A stretch of 64,000 bases of DNA from Phoronis australis (lineage: Eukaryota; Phoronida; Phoronidae). Each line of letters opens with the position of its first letter. The stretch's first letter is position 1. A model generated the notes under the pieces. That model was not told the DNA's origin and did not search any database. It worked only from the letters and a program-made list of their open reading frames with translations. Below, one piece after another: positions 32,310-45,900 of the stretch. The translations under genes and the position numbers were made by a program. The DNA lies in contig NMRA01000160.1 in NCBI GenBank assembly GCA_002633005.1, positions 728,591-792,590 of the forward strand. The letters are read 5' to 3'.

Positions 32310-34630
32310 TCTACCTATGATATTGAATAAAAAATATTTAATTGAGATGCAAGTTGGACTAAGGCTCAAAATGATTCTGGTTAGAAGTTTATCCTCATGT
32401 TTGGCAGAGCACGAGTAACTTTGTTTAGTTTATTTTTAAATTTACTGTGTATTGAGCACCCGCATGACAAAACCGCGGTACAAACTCACCGTAAGAAAGG
32501 AGAGATATCAAACGGATAAAAGGTTCTCGGGTACAAAGGGCATTTTAACAAAAGCTGAGCAAGATGTGTGGAAACTGGTGGGCTGGTCTGTTCGCGAGCA
32601 AAGAAAATTATGTCCATGACAGGCTGAAAAGTGAAAACTAGTGCTGCCTCAGTTGGATCGCGGGAATTTGAAACCGTGAGAGGTTCAAGCGTGCGGTGAG
32701 AGAAGAATCGGCTGAGCGGCGTGCGGTATATCAGATCAAGGGAAGTGGCCGGGAGGGAGTTAAAGGAACGGTTCAGTTGAAATAATGTGGCGTGGGAGCT
32801 AATAATTACACGGCCGGTGTGGGATACAACAAAACGCCGGAAAGTGCCTGGTGCTAGACCGGGGACTTCGTGTGAGACAAGAATAGCGTGCGTGAGAGAA
32901 GAATTTCTGTACTCTGCCAATCCCGTACGATGCACAGGAAAGGAAGTCTGCTCTTTACTTTTTATTCACTTATATGTAGAAGTTCACATTTAAGAGCATG
33001 TTCGCGAATGGACCAGGCAGAGGGTGATAAACGCTATGTCACAGATTCTCTTATTTTGTCTGTGAGACGACACTGGCCCCATTTACTGCAGGCCACCTTT
33101 ATTTTTTTCAAAACGCCCCCTTTTGGTTTCCATGGATACTATTTGTTTCCGACAAGTTTTGAGCCTGGCGGCAGTTAAGTTTTAGTAAAATTCCGACAGT
33201 TACGTTTCGCAGTGGACGTAACGTTGAAACATTGAACCTGTGTTATTGATCAGGTGTGACCTTCGACTACTTTATTCATGAAAATTTAAAAGATTTCGAT
33301 AATTTTTTGTCTGTTTTTAGAGCCGTATAAGATGAGTACTTTTAGTGATTTTTGAAACTGTTAAAATTGGCTAAATTTGTATCCCGATTTCTCAGATGGC
33401 ACAGGTTTCAGAACATTTTAGTGCCAACCAGTGTGTTGAGCTATTTTAGGTCTACAAAATAAGACAAAAAATTTCCTGGCGCGAACGGATTTCATGTCAT
33501 TTGAAGTAAAAAATGACTGGTGGTTACGCCATTTCACCACGATGAGTAATGGCGACAAACGTCAACATAAAGTGAACATTTGTTAATAGTTGGCCAGCAA
33601 ACGGCGAAGCAATTGATCATTCATCAAATTTCGTATTTTCTAGGCACTGAGGGATACACTACTTTATTTCTAAAAAGTGCTCGTAGTCATGGAATTAGGA
33701 TACTTACTACAAATAGCAGTATAGTTTTGGCAGGACACCTTTTGCGAGAGTCGAAATTCAAATTTCACTGGTTTTACAAAGCTCAGTAATTTTATTTGCA
33801 CGGCTAAAAACAAAAAAACACACCGCCGACAAATCATTTTCACATTTTCCTTCAAAAATCGTTACTGTGGGTTAGCTGTGGAGTGTGTCTGAACAAACTT
33901 TTTTTTTGGGAATCTTCAAGTGGTTTTGATGCAGGGCGTTAAAAGCGGAGGACAGTGTCAAGGTGAAAGATTCATTGGCAATTACAGGCAAATGCAAAAC
34001 CAGTGGTCAGAGTCATTCCGTGGACGTTATATAGCCGCCAGTGTCCCAATAACTTCACTTTTGAAGTGGTATGGCTGGCTAATGTTATCATTTTGCTATC
34101 TGCGCGCATTTTGTTGTGATTGACATAAGTGAAAATGGGAGACTATCGAGTAGCAATGGGGGCTGACAACATGGAACCAGCTACCAGTGAGAAGATACTT
34201 CACCTGCGCAGTGGGAGGCACAGAGTAACGTAGTTGAATAAGTGTGTGGGACTAGTTGTGAGAAGTCTAAAGAGTGAATTCATATTACTTCCCAGTCCTC
34301 CAGAGGGCAAAGGTACATGTATCCTGTTCCAGGTGATCAGCTGTTACTTGACTATATAAGTGCCTCATGTTGGAAGCATGATCCACTGCAGAGGTCATGT
34401 GAAAGAAGTGAGGATGATAAAGGCTGCTTTCAGTGTAAAGTCCATAAGTACACGACAAGTATTGTATTGTAGCTCATGTTTTTCCATGACCTCTCAGCAG
34501 GCAAACAATATACAGCATATAAACTTTGAAACTCAGTTCAAAATATAACTTCATGCACATTGGGTTCTAACTGCTAAGTCTTCGAGGTGCTTTAATAGCA
34601 AGACTACCAACTTTCTAAGGCAAAATCACA
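32310..34630. other. Intergenic, no supported gene
   Basis: The longest open frame is 149 codons on the minus strand (32486-32935). Its translation has no motif I recognise and no splice or promoter context, though a degraded retroelement tail is possible. The remainder is AT-rich. Confidence 0.4.
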
Positions 34631-34631
34631 T

Positions 34632-35225
34632 CAGAGATATCTAAATGTGGTATTTGATCTAAGTGCTAATGGACTGGCTCAAATAGGAGACTCCTCAGTA
34701 TGTTAGTTGTTCAAAATACAGATGATCTCGTTTACATGTACCTCCTCATCCCATACGGTACACGTAACTCCCCAGTCTGTATATGCAATGTTGGACCACT
34801 TTAAAGTAAATAGTGACATTTAATGCGACTAGAATACGGTTTAACACTCATTGCCTGGTTAATTTATACAAACTACCATGGAAATCACGAGATGTCTAAA
34901 TGTGTTAAAAGATCTAAATGCCAGTGAATTGGCTCAAACATGACACTCCTGATGTTAACAATTCAGAACTTGAGACAGGTGACCTCGGCACCTCCTTTAA
35001 CTCATCATCACATACCGTACAAATAACTCTCATTCTGCAAAAACGATGTTGGAACAGATTAAAGTCAAAATGACATTTAATGTGACTGTAATCTGGTTTA
35101 ACACTGGTCATCCAGTTAAGTGGTACAAAGTAACATGGAAAAACGAGATATGTAAATGTGTTCTTTGATCTAAATGCCAGTGAATTGGTTCAAGTATGAC
35201 ATTCCTAATGTTTACCTTTCAAAAT
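34632..35225. repeat. Tandem repeat, three diverged units of about 255 bp
   Basis: Units start near 34632, 34886 and 35145. Each contains 'GATCTAA-TGC-A-TG-A-TGGCTCAA', 'CCTCCT...CATCA' and 'TGACATTTAATG-GACT', and each begins around 'CGAGATATSTAAATGTG'. The third unit is truncated at the 3' side. Confidence 0.75.
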
Positions 35226-35229
35226 ACAG

Positions 35230-36260
35230 GGCCCCTCCCTAAACTTGTCATCACATATACTACGAGAAACTAACCCGTCTGCTTAAGTCACTACCTTTCC
35301 TTAAGCTTTTACAAAAGCCTAACACTCAGATAAGGCTTAGCTTTTTAGTTAAGTGAGATTGAGTGTAATATGAATTTGAAAGATGAAAACTGAAATACCA
35401 GCATCTTTAAATAAATTGGACAGCAAAGTTTCAACCAGAACACTAACTAAACATCCTAAATTTTACGGACAAAATCACAGCAAGTGTTGCTGTATTGTAT
35501 TTTGCATTTACCTCAGCTTCTACAATATCACATGAATAACAACTGGTTAAATCACTCAGAACCCAACAGATTGTATAATGTTTGAACAAAGATGAAATCC
35601 GGAGTATTACTGGACATCACTGACTGTCAAGTTCATTATCTCCCTCATTTGACCATTTTCCAGCGCGGTTCAAGGCAGCCAAGCGTGAAAAGAAACATTT
35701 ATCCTGTTGTAGTGTCAGCTAGCCTTCCTCCCAAAACTGCTCATCCGTCTTCATCGCCTGTGCAGTTTTTCGGGGTCTGCTTTGTTGTTCTACTTTCTGA
35801 AAAATGACAGGCAGGTTGTAACACTCTCGAATTATACACAAAACTGACTATTACCGCCACAATGCTATCGTGATAACCTCAAATTCAAACAAAGTAGTAG
35901 TAGTACTCACCAGATCCAACAGGAAAGAACACATACAGTCAAGTGACCAAATTATCGGACGTTTTGGCACATTTTGCATTATATTTAATTGAAAATACTA
36001 CGGATTGTTGTAAATTCTTTACTGAAATAAAGACTTACCTTTATAGAATTGTTGTGTTACTATATCTTGTCAACGAAAGCCACATTTATGTTCCGACTGA
36101 ACTTTAAAAAACACAACAAGCAAACCTTCGGAGAACCTAAATATCGGACACCACGGTTCCCCATACGCCACACCGCGGAAAACTGACTAACCACGTAATG
36201 GCTGCGGGCACCTTATAGCCAAATTTCAGCTGTGTTTTGACATATATGCTGCTAGAACAC
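35230..36260. other. Intergenic, no gene recognised
   Basis: AT-rich with short ORFs only. An (AGT)n-like tract lies near 35897. No splice-bounded domain was found on either strand. Confidence 0.4.
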
Positions 36261-36271
36261 AGGTCCATTCC

Positions 36272-36390
36272 AGTGGCGGATCNTCCCGCCAATGTCGAAT
36301 CCTAGGCGCGTAGCGCCAAGCGGAGGGAGGTCGGGAGGGGGGTTTCCCCTCCCGTGTAAGATATTTTTTTGTTTTTGTAGCAAAACACTG
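36272..36390. mobile_element. Partial 'CAGTGGCGGATC' MITE
   Basis: Shares CCAGTGGCGGATC, GCGGAGGGAGGTCGGGAGG and GGGTTTCCCCTCCC with the element at 62199-62350, and its end with the MITE at 3726-4057. An N at 36283 interrupts it. Confidence 0.55.
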
Positions 36391-36744
36391 AAATTTCCAT
36401 GCATCCTGGTAAGTTTCTGTCACTTAACATGTCTCTGGAGTTTTTCTTAAGATAATTAAAAACCGTTCTCGATTTCGTCACATGAACTTGGCACATAAGT
36501 TTCGTGAAACCATATTGTGCACATGGGGTATGAGTCACGCCACCAGCAAAAATTTTTGTTGGAACATCTGCTTACACACCGCTTTTTTAGCATACGAAAA
36601 GTCGTATACGAAAAAGTGTGGTGTGTATACAGGGGTCTAGACAATTTCAAAATATTCAAGAGCATAATTAAGGAGCACCGACGGGGCGTAAAAACTTGAA
36701 TATCAGATGATCGCGTAACAGCAGCCTCAAGTTGTTTAAGAACG

Positions 36745-36924
36745 GAAATAAACATGTGTTCTGTCTCGTTACGAGAAAAACTGGCGAACGATGGTGCTCT
36801 CAACTCATAGTCTATTATTNTAAGAACGAAGACCTGTACTGTTAGTCCGGAAATAAACATGTGTTCTGTCTCGTTACGAGAAAAACTGGCGAACGATTGT
36901 GCTCTCAACTCATAGTCTATTATT
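36745..36924. repeat. 75-bp direct duplication flanking an N
   Basis: The segment starting GGAAATAAACATGTGTTCTG occurs before the N at 36820 and again from about 36850 with one G/T difference. Probable contig-join artefact. It also creates an artificial 171-codon minus-strand ORF containing a repeated peptide. Confidence 0.65.
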
Positions 36925-36959
36925 AAAAGCGACAATAAATAATTAGGTATCACTTTATT

Positions 36960-39900
36960 AAGCTGAATCACGTTGACAACAATTGAAAAACGTCAAATCT
37001 ACCAGGAAACAAATCATCTGAAAACAGTTTCACGAAACCAAAACATCCTGTGCACAGTGGTGAAAAGATACACTTGACTAGTTTGCAGAGGGACCAGCCA
37101 AGCGCCTGTGCATCAAACTAAGTGTTCGTATCTTGTTCAGGTTGTTTTTCGTTGAATAACTACTACTTCCGAAATTTTGTTTTGTTAAACTCGTGATTGC
37201 GTGGTCAGAATTAATGGTTACTTTGTTTTAATTCTTTCATAAGGTAACTAGAGCCATTTTGATTCTTATTCTGTCAGCATAGAGATTCTTTTTCAGACAT
37301 ACATCAACTAGCATTGTAAAACATTGCACATTTCGTTATTTCCAACAATTTTCTTCCCAACATATTTATTGTTAACTAGATGAACCATTTAATGTACCAG
37401 TGGAAATTTACAAGTAGAAGACAGCTTGAAATGCTCCAAACAAATGAATGCAAATGTAAAGGTGCAGCATTTATAATTTGTTTCAGATGAAGAAGTGATT
37501 GATGCCGTTTTCGTCAGAAGGTGTTCAGTTCTGCTAAAATAATCAAGAATTTTCTGATAGATCGTCTGAAAGGTATGTCATGTAATTAAGATTACTTGTT
37601 TTTCAAATTTCATCACACAATATCTTTGTAAATTCAAAATTTATTTCTTGCTGATGTCAAACATATGGTAATACCTTTTCAGCTATTGTTTCTTTATTGT
37701 TTTGTGATGTCTATACGAAATGTGCTGAGATGGGGTTGATAGTCTCTAGTGCAAAGGAACTTTAGGTCGAAGGACTGTCAGTCTGAAAGTGATCTGGGTG
37801 ATGACATTACAACAGAGCTTACAAAAGATTGATGTTTTAGTACATTTAAGCACAATTAAGAATTATTGTGAATGCAAATGATAAAGACTTTGTTTTGAAG
37901 ATGCACGCCTCTTTCGTCATTTTTCTCTTGCCATCCTAGCCCTGCCACCCACCAATCATGGTCATGGCAATATGGTTACCTGGCACTCTTTCATGCTTGT
38001 TAATCAGGTTTATTGCAAGATGTAATGCTCAGTGGACCAATCAGACCAATAACCCTTCCGACCAAAGGCACTTCAGAAAATCAAAAGGAAGGCAGACTCG
38101 GTTTTGACTTATCAACAAATACAAAAAGGACTTTACTGTCCAGTTTTCTGGAACAAAATAACGGCCTGTAACTCTCGACAACTCTGAAAAGTTTGGAAAA
38201 ATTTGAAACTCTTGAAAGTCAGCTAAACGGCCAAGCGCGACCTACGCTTTAGAGAATTTAATGGCAACTGTGTGAAAAGTCCACCCACCAAGGACCAAAA
38301 GGCGAGATAGGGGTGCAAGTTTTTAGAAATTACAGCTCTTTCAACATTGATGCCAATGATGCATAAGCAGATGACAGGAGCAGGATCGGTTGAAATCATT
38401 AAAACATGGTTTACTTTCCTTCTTAAGTCAAATTTTCACAAACAAACAAAGCACAAATTTTTCAGGTTAACACTCTTTAGAATACAGGTCCTTTGGTCTT
38501 GAGACCAAAAACCTATCAAAAGACCACTGCTCCTAAAACGTCTTTCCGACTAACTGCCCTTTGGACTATCGACCTGCCGGGATGCTGAATGGGACACACC
38601 TAACAGATTTGAACTACAAAGAAATCACAAAAGTATTGTTATTATTATAATTGTTAATGTTATATTATTGTTTGTGTAAAATAGTGTACTTTAGTAAGAA
38701 TGTAGGATCCACGTCTATGGTCTGAAGCTTCAGTGTTACCTCCAATCCTTAGTGCGACAACAAAAATGGTTACTCTAATATGCAAACCTCATAGCTAAAT
38801 ACATGATTAACTGGTGACAAATAGTTCACCATATGAACAAGACATACGCGTAAAAATAACTAAAGATTCCATAACTAAATATATACCTCACAGGAATGAC
38901 AGCTTTTGCAATGTGTGCAAGGATACCTGTCAGTCTTAGGCACTGTAACAAAAGCTGTTTTATGAGAGCTTTCACAATGTATTTATTATGGAAAAGGACA
39001 TCCTGCCCAATCTTCAAACTTTTATCATAGCAAAATGTATGTTTAAAAACCTCAATTGTATTTTCAGGCGATACTAACACTGAATTAATGTCAACAAGAG
39101 TATGAAGTCTGGAAACTTTTAAGATAAAGGAAAATTTTCCAAACTATGCCATGATGCTGAGAATGATGATGACAATACGACAGTCTCCATGGAGGTGGTA
39201 AAAGAGTCATTGGGATCTGTTTGTGATGCTCAAAGTGATGATAGCAGGACATTTGATAATGACGTAGCGAAGTTACCAGGATCTGCCCTTACTAATGGTA
39301 GTGACAATGAATATTTTAATTATGTTTTTTGTGTCTTAAGCTATACAGTGCCACCTTCGTTCATTAGGGTCTTCGTCATCACCATCATCCCTTCATCCAC
39401 AGCCTTTCAGAACATGAGTTTTGTTAATTAGACAATACAGACAAATGGAATTGCAGTTTTTGCAGTTTAACATCTTTAAAAATAACTGCTTTGAGTTATT
39501 GAGAATTGTAGTCACTATGTATAATAGAATTTGTATGAAGAAAGCAAACAACATTTAATCTAAAACTGTCAATTTTTTAAATTACATTTTTAGTGGTAAT
39601 TGTTACTAAGATGGTCAGATTCTAAAATTGTAGTGAATGGAAGTCTGCTAAGATGCGCAAGATGAAACTGTTTGTACATGCATATCACAAGCATTGTTCC
39701 TATGGATGTATATGTATCCTCTATTTTTGGTGTCTATCATTTGATTTTAAAGATAATTTGGGTATTCATAGTTCACTATGTGCAAGATCAATACATGGTT
39801 AAATGTTTATCTGTGAGAGTTTTTGTTGGCGAATTAAGCAAAAATATTATTCAAAATGGTGTCAACGTATTTGTAGAAGTGTATTTTTATCAAAGGTATC

Positions 39901-40135
39901 AACTTACACCGTAGAGCCTGACACAGATAGTGTCATCTGCTCACGTTTCAGAATAATAAACATATAAAAACATCGTACATTTCTAAGTTTGAACGCGGTA
40001 AAATCTGTTGTGGACGCATACATGTTATTAAAGTGGTCTTTGGAGGACTGTATTTTGGCCCATAAAAACTTTAACCGAATGCGACAAATATGTACATGTA
40101 GTTGTGGGGCTTGCATATTGGGTGGATTGTAAGAA
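36960..40135. other. Intergenic, no gene recognised
   Basis: About 3.2 kb of AT-rich DNA. One segment (39130-39330) reads as an acidic peptide (…SMEVVKESLGSVCDAQSDD…) without stops for about 65 codons. It has no recognisable domain and I do not promote it to a gene. Confidence 0.4.
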
Positions 40136-40139
40136 CAGT

Positions 40140-40385
40140 GGAAAACCGGGATTTATAAAGTACTGGGGCATATATCTCATGGGACATATAAAGTTGCGGG
40201 TTATATATTGTATACACCTAACGGGACATATATACCTGCGGGCTATATATTGTACTGGGGCATTTACCTAGTGAGGTATATATAGTTGCAGGATATATAG
40301 ATATATAGTGTTCCGGGGCACATACCCAATGGGGCATGTATAGTTGCGGGCTATATATTTTATATATACCCCGGAACAAGGTCTC
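40140..40385. repeat. AT-rich tandem repeat, about four units of about 55-65 bp
   Basis: Units pair 'GGGGCATATA-CT' or 'GGGACATATA' with 'GTTGCGGGYTATATATT'. The copies are imperfect. The last one ends in ATACCCCGGAACA. Confidence 0.75.
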
Positions 40386-40389
40386 AAAA

Positions 40390-42600
40390 TTTTACCCCAC
40401 TTCAAGGTTTCAGATAATAACCCCACATCTGCATAGCGATTAGCGCTAAGAGTGCTTTACTGGGTGTCAGTAACTAAGAGTGACTCCATATAAAAACCAA
40501 CCGGTAGATTTTATACCCAAAGTCACAGATTTTTTTGAAACTTAGCACCGTCATGAGTTTGGTTTGGTGAGATGTACTAAAGTCTCTCTTTTTAAGACTT
40601 CTGGTCCATTATTTCTCTTTCTATGACCTGTACCCATATTCTGAAACAAAATTGGGCTTTGAAGTAGACACATTTGAATGCATTTTACTAGCAATTATAG
40701 TAAACTGATAAGAAATGAGTGATCCGGTTTGAAAGACTATGAGCGAGTAATTTAATGGCTTAACTTTTAAAATTCATTTTCAAATCTGTATGCTTTGATC
40801 TTGTGTGGCAAGAACGGCTGGTTTGAAGGTTGTCACTGAAGCCATTTTCTGCCAACTTTAGCACTCTCTAGCAACCATATTGCACCTTTCCAAGAATTGA
40901 CTTTATTTGCTCAGTCATTCCTAACCTGTTCATAATCTAAAATAAAAAGTCTTGCCTGTCCCGTGGTTTTTGCTTACGAAGCATTGCGCAAGCTGCACTT
41001 GGTCCAATTTGCCTGTTCTCAGTTGCCTCAACCACCAATAGGAGGCTCTTGGAACATGTACTTAACTTGCAAAAACACGCCGTAAATAGCTTGTACCTTA
41101 CAGAAAAAGCAGACAGCATAACTAATTACCAATCCCTGAAAATGATACTGATGATTATTGCTTACTACAAAAAATTATGTACATAAATTATGACTGGTAT
41201 GCGTTCTTCGTCTTCCGGCAGGGTGGGGTGTCAGTTGCCCCCTAGCTGCTGCTGAAGAGAGTGCCAAACAAGTGCTTGCTCAATCATCAAGATTAACTCT
41301 TTAGCTATGTGTTCAAAAAGTTACATAAAGCTACAAGGTGCAATAATGATGGCGATAAGGAGGTCACAAATCAGCCACTAAAATTAGCTAGGAAAAGTGG
41401 TCTTTGGCTTATCTCCCCTGTCTGGCAAATAGCTGTCAAGTTTGAATAAATGCCAAATAATCATGCACAATATACATTGGTTATTCCAGACACCAAAGCA
41501 CAACTTTAAATCTAATTTTTAAGTTACTTATTTTCGTTGCTGAAAACATGCAATTTTCGAGACAGCTAATACGACCAATTGCCCTGGGTCTAATGCTCCA
41601 GCGGCATTTACAAAAATGAAGCTGTTTTGAATTTTGATGTATAGACTGATTTTTCGAAAATCTACGTAATGTTTGTGTGTTTAGGACCATTGACTGTATT
41701 TCCATGCATCTAAATACTATTAGTAGAGCTAGTGACGGGCGGCGCCCCCCACTTTTTTCAGGTTGCGTCTGACACATTTGTGCCAATGCAGCATGCAATG
41801 GCAATGAATAGCAGTATTTCAGCATATATCCTTGTCTCACCCACTAGTTCAACCTTCACGGTATTCACGGGAGCTTACATGTATATGTGACCTACATATG
41901 TGTACATATGGCCGTGGCGTGCCTTTTTGTGTGTGGTTCTCTTTCAGGTAATATTTCTACAAAATTCATAACACGTCAGAATCCAGCACAGTATAATTGC
42001 CATGAAATGTTTCATATACGTTACTCGTGATGTATTCCTTGACTCGTTTTTTTTTTGAAATGCGGGAGTTTGATAAAAACTGAGCGATTTACATATCTCT
42101 AAAGCCACTGGCATTCCTTCATTGGAAATCCCAATGTAAACTATTTGACCAATAATACAACTAACCAACAGAATGCCTTGTTATTGAAATCGGAACGACC
42201 AATGAAATTTCAACTAAGAAGGCACGTGGAAAGGTGCGATATGGCACACCAACCAATCTGGGGGGTCTTTGCAGGAGAAAAGAAAGAAACGTTCATTATC
42301 GTTATTACTTCAGCACGACCTGGTAGACGGTTGACATTAGCAGGTGAGTTCAGTCATTATTAATAATTGTGTGATGAATTCGAAGTATAGTTTTTAGTTG
42401 ACAAAGCCTTTTTTATATACGAGTGAGAATGGAGGTCACTAAATAAAGTTTGAGATAACCTTAAGCTGTTACCCGCAACAACCAGCTCATTTTCCAAGCA
42501 GTAGACTTTTTCATTTGAAGAAAAAAGCCTGCAGAATTTTAAATACGGGAAATGAGGCATTACTTGTTCTAACAACGAAAAATCTGAAATAATCCAGCCA
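40390..42600. other. Intergenic, no gene recognised
   Basis: Contains small ORFs on both strands, none with a domain. A 72-codon ORF at 42145-42363 ends at a GTGAGTTC donor-like site but has no recognisable homology. Confidence 0.4.
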
Positions 42601-43265
42601 GCCTCAGTGCTTTCGCTACTAAAACATTTCTTAAGTTACAAATAACATGAAAATTTTTCCTGAAAGAAAATGAAATCCGTTAATTAGCTCTGATTCATCA
42701 GTCATTTCTAAACATTCACAGAAATTTATTGCCAACCACTCGCTGCAAAGCGAAAACTGGGAGTGGTTTGGTTGACCCATATTATCGTGATGTTACCTAC
42801 TCCAAGCAACCTGTTAATTATCTTATGACGAGTTGTTATTGACTGCAAGCTTAAGTTTTATTGTCTTGTGAGCCATCGATTCACAGATACTACTTTTGCT
42901 AACTTGCATCTCCTTAAAGTTCACTTGGATTANGCCTCAGTGCTTTCGCTACTAAAACATTTCTTAAGTTACAAATAACATGAAAATTTTTCCTGAAAGA
43001 AAATGAAATCCGTTAATTAGCTCTGATTCATCAGTCATTTCTAAACATTCACAGAAATTTATTGCCAACCACTCGCTGCAAAGCGAAAACTGGGAGTGGT
43101 TTGGTTGACCAATATTATCGTGATGTTACCTACTCCAAGCAACCTGTTAATAATCTTATGACGAGTTGTTATTGACTGCAAGCTTAAGTTTTATTGTCTT
43201 GTGAGCCATCGATTCACAGATACTACTTTTGCTAACTTGCATCTCCTTAAAGTTCACTTGGATTA
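42601..43265. repeat. 332-bp near-identical direct duplication joined at a single N
   Basis: 42601-42932 and 42934-43265 are the same sequence with scattered single-base differences (for example TTGACCCATATT against TTGACCAATATT). The unit boundary coincides exactly with the N at 42933. Most likely two haplotype contigs placed end to end. Confidence 0.8.
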
Positions 43266-44520
43266 TAAATACATGGACGATATGGTAGACTATAACAGCT
43301 GAGATTTTGATTATGCAGAGTCTATGCATGTTGCATCTGTGCTATAACCAGATGTAACTAATGAGATGGCGGTCGTTCATTAGAATACAGGTAGTTTGTC
43401 CTGAGCTGTCCTTGTAATTATGACATGCATACGGGGTGTCCCGGCACAACTGCTAAACGTACTGTGAATAATACGCTTAAAAGTAAGTCACGCATTTCTA
43501 AAGATGTGCGGGAATTTTCACGGCTCTGAAACGCCGTAAAATGTAACAAGATCGGCAAACATTTTACATTGCTAAGCATCTCCTAAAATATAACAAGTTC
43601 TTAGTTGTTATATTCTAAGTCGAATGCACATGCGAGAAAGGTACCATTGTTTTAATTTGTGAAACCAACGTCATATTACAAAGAAAATGACCAAAATCAC
43701 GAACAAGTGGTATCTGACACAGCCCCGGGGGGAACTGTTTGGACGAAGGGTGCCGCCCGAAAAATTTGGATACCAACCCGTTTAGGGAGTGGGCTCGGCC
43801 AAAAAAGTGACCCATATAGAGACTAATTTTGTGTAAAAATTCATAACTTCGCACCATTCTGTTCCAGTAATTCAGAAAACGCACCCTTTTAGATGTCATT
43901 TTGTCCAAAATGACATCACTTTGGAGAGCATTTTGTTACTGTGAAAAAACAACCTTTGAGGCGGCACTATAGGAATACCATCAGGGATGACATAAATTTG
44001 GCTACCCATTATCATTTTATTACTGTTACTACTGTTACTGCTATTACTACCTTTGCTATTACCACTATCACTACTATTACTCGTCGCCGACAAAATTTTA
44101 TTTTGAAAAGCCAACAGGCAATTTTATGTGAGAAGCCATACGTATAAGTGACATAACCATAGATTCAGAAATGTAAAGACAAACTTTTTAGGCAATTCTC
44201 ATGTGATTCTGTCTACTCGAACGGTACGAATTAGACCAATTCCTAGAGGCTAGTACACTATCAATTAAAACGAGCTAATTATGTTTTTTATGTCGTATAC
44301 ATGTAGGAAGAGACGTTCATAACACGATTCGTGCAGGACATTTTTCTCAATCAATATTATAGTAGCTGTTCCCTGCCCATCATTGTGTTTTTAATACTGC
44401 GTTTGTGGTTGCTAATGACAAAACAGCCCATTGATCGGTCGTACCTTTTGTATGGTCTATTTACAGTAGGTGCTCACACAAAGGACACTTTATGCATTTT
44501 TGAATAGACAGCCTTGGTTG
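43266..44520. other. Intergenic, repeats only
   Basis: Contains an (ACT)n-rich tract at about 44020-44085 and, near 43455-43520, a short repeat ending AAGTCACGCATTTCTAAAG that recurs inverted at 49120-49190. Confidence 0.4.
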
Positions 44521-44605
44521 TATTTTAAGTGTTTCATTGTCACCCCGGCCAACCCGCGATCGGGAACGACCGGAAAGCGATCGAAAACGCCACTTTGCCG
44601 CAAAA

Positions 44606-44630
44606 ATGGCAGACGACGATGATGTACCTG
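44606..44630 (+). CDS. Possible first coding exon of an unknown gene
   Basis: In a short GC-richer patch with CpG (AACCCGCGATCGGGAACGAC), CAAAAATGG starts M-A-D-D-D-D-V-P-(G), directly followed by the donor GTGAGTCT. That is the form of a short initiating exon. No matching second exon was found in the following kilobases, and an N at 44769 interrupts the intron. Weakly supported. Confidence 0.3.
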
Positions 44631-45209
44631 GTGAGTCTTAGTGTCATTTTCTTCTTAAATAGTGGCTACTTTGGCACGAATGCGACACAGAGAAAAGCGT
44701 CAGAGCTTAACCTTTGTTGCCGATATGAAATGATGCTTGGCTTTTGCTTATTTTATCAAATAAAGGGCNATTGTTACTGACGCACGTCAGGTAAGACAGC
44801 GAATTTGACCTCTCGAATACGGATCTTCAATAATAGGCCATATGGAGAATGGGTCGTGCAGAAAAACAAACAAGTAAATTGTTCGTTTCTTAACCGAATC
44901 TGTTCATGAAACGAATTTCTGAAGGCATTCGAAAGGTGACGACCGGAGCTGCGGGCTTCCTACCGGTGTTGCATTCACACTCTTTGCCTGTATGCCCCTC
45001 TTCCCGCTGTCTCGTGTATTTTCCCTGTTTATTGCGCTATGCCTTGCCTGATGATGTGACATGCAGTCACGAAATATAACTACTGTTTTTATTTGGTTGT
45101 TTGTTATGACTCTCCTCGATATTTTACTTCATACCTTCAAACCAGAAGAAAGGAGACAGTTCCGAAATTACGAACGTACGAGTATCAAGCTCAGAAACAA
45201 AAGTCTACG

Positions 45210-45900
45210 CAAGTAATAATAAATGATGGCGTTGCTTATATTCAAAGCGGGTGAAAACTGTGCTGCTTGTTTTAGTCTGCAACATAGCTCGTGGCGTACC
45301 CCGGGCAAAATAGATTACGATAAATTAAATTTAACTTGTTAAATGCATTTATCGTCATTATTTTGACATTTGTCTCTTTATTTTGATACCAGTCCTTAGG
45401 GTTTATTTTGTATTACTCATCTCTATTTATAGCCTCAAGGGCCTACTTTTGTATTCATATATTTCTCTACGCGACACCTGATTGGTCGCCCATATTTCCT
45501 TTGTTCAGTTCAACCTGGTCTCTCTCATTCAGCCACCTACCTCTTCGTCTACAAGACCTACGTTCGTTCTCTGCATTTTTCCCCCACCCCCCATCCTGGG
45601 TGTCGGTTCCACTTTCTCTTTTCTCATATACATTTCCTGTTAGGTTTTAAGTTTTGTGTTCATGTTCTGTACTTTTCCGGGCCTTTAAGCCCTTCAGGCA
45701 GTTCTTTTGTTTTGTTCCCTCTTTCAGGGCTATTCATTGTACACGCCGGTGAGCGTTTTGTCCATGCCCATCTTGCAGAGTCTTAGTTAGTTTATTTATT
45801 TACGTCATAATAAATGACAATATTCGCAATCCTCCTCTTGTTTTACTCCGCAACATAGCTCGTGGCGTACCCCGGGCAAAATAGATGACGATAAAGTACT
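45210..45900. mobile_element. Possible short retroelement remnant bounded by a roughly 50-bp direct repeat
   Basis: The segment CAACATAGCTCGTGGCGTAC followed by CCCGGGCAAAATAGAT occurs at about 45281-45325 and again at about 45850-45894, each preceded by a 'aataataaatga'-like stretch some 60-80 bases earlier. Direct terminal repeats suggest LTR-like ends or a solo recombination product. No coding sequence lies between. Confidence 0.4.

Noticed and set aside
32486-32935. 149-codon minus-strand ORF
   Set aside because: No motif, no splice or promoter context. Listed only as part of an intergenic stretch.
34632-35225. CRISPR-like array
   Set aside because: The units are long, diverged and without short regularly spaced identical repeats. 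The genome is animal.
36456-36971. 171-codon minus-strand ORF with a repeated peptide
   Set aside because: The internal repeat is created by the duplicated segment around the N at 36820.
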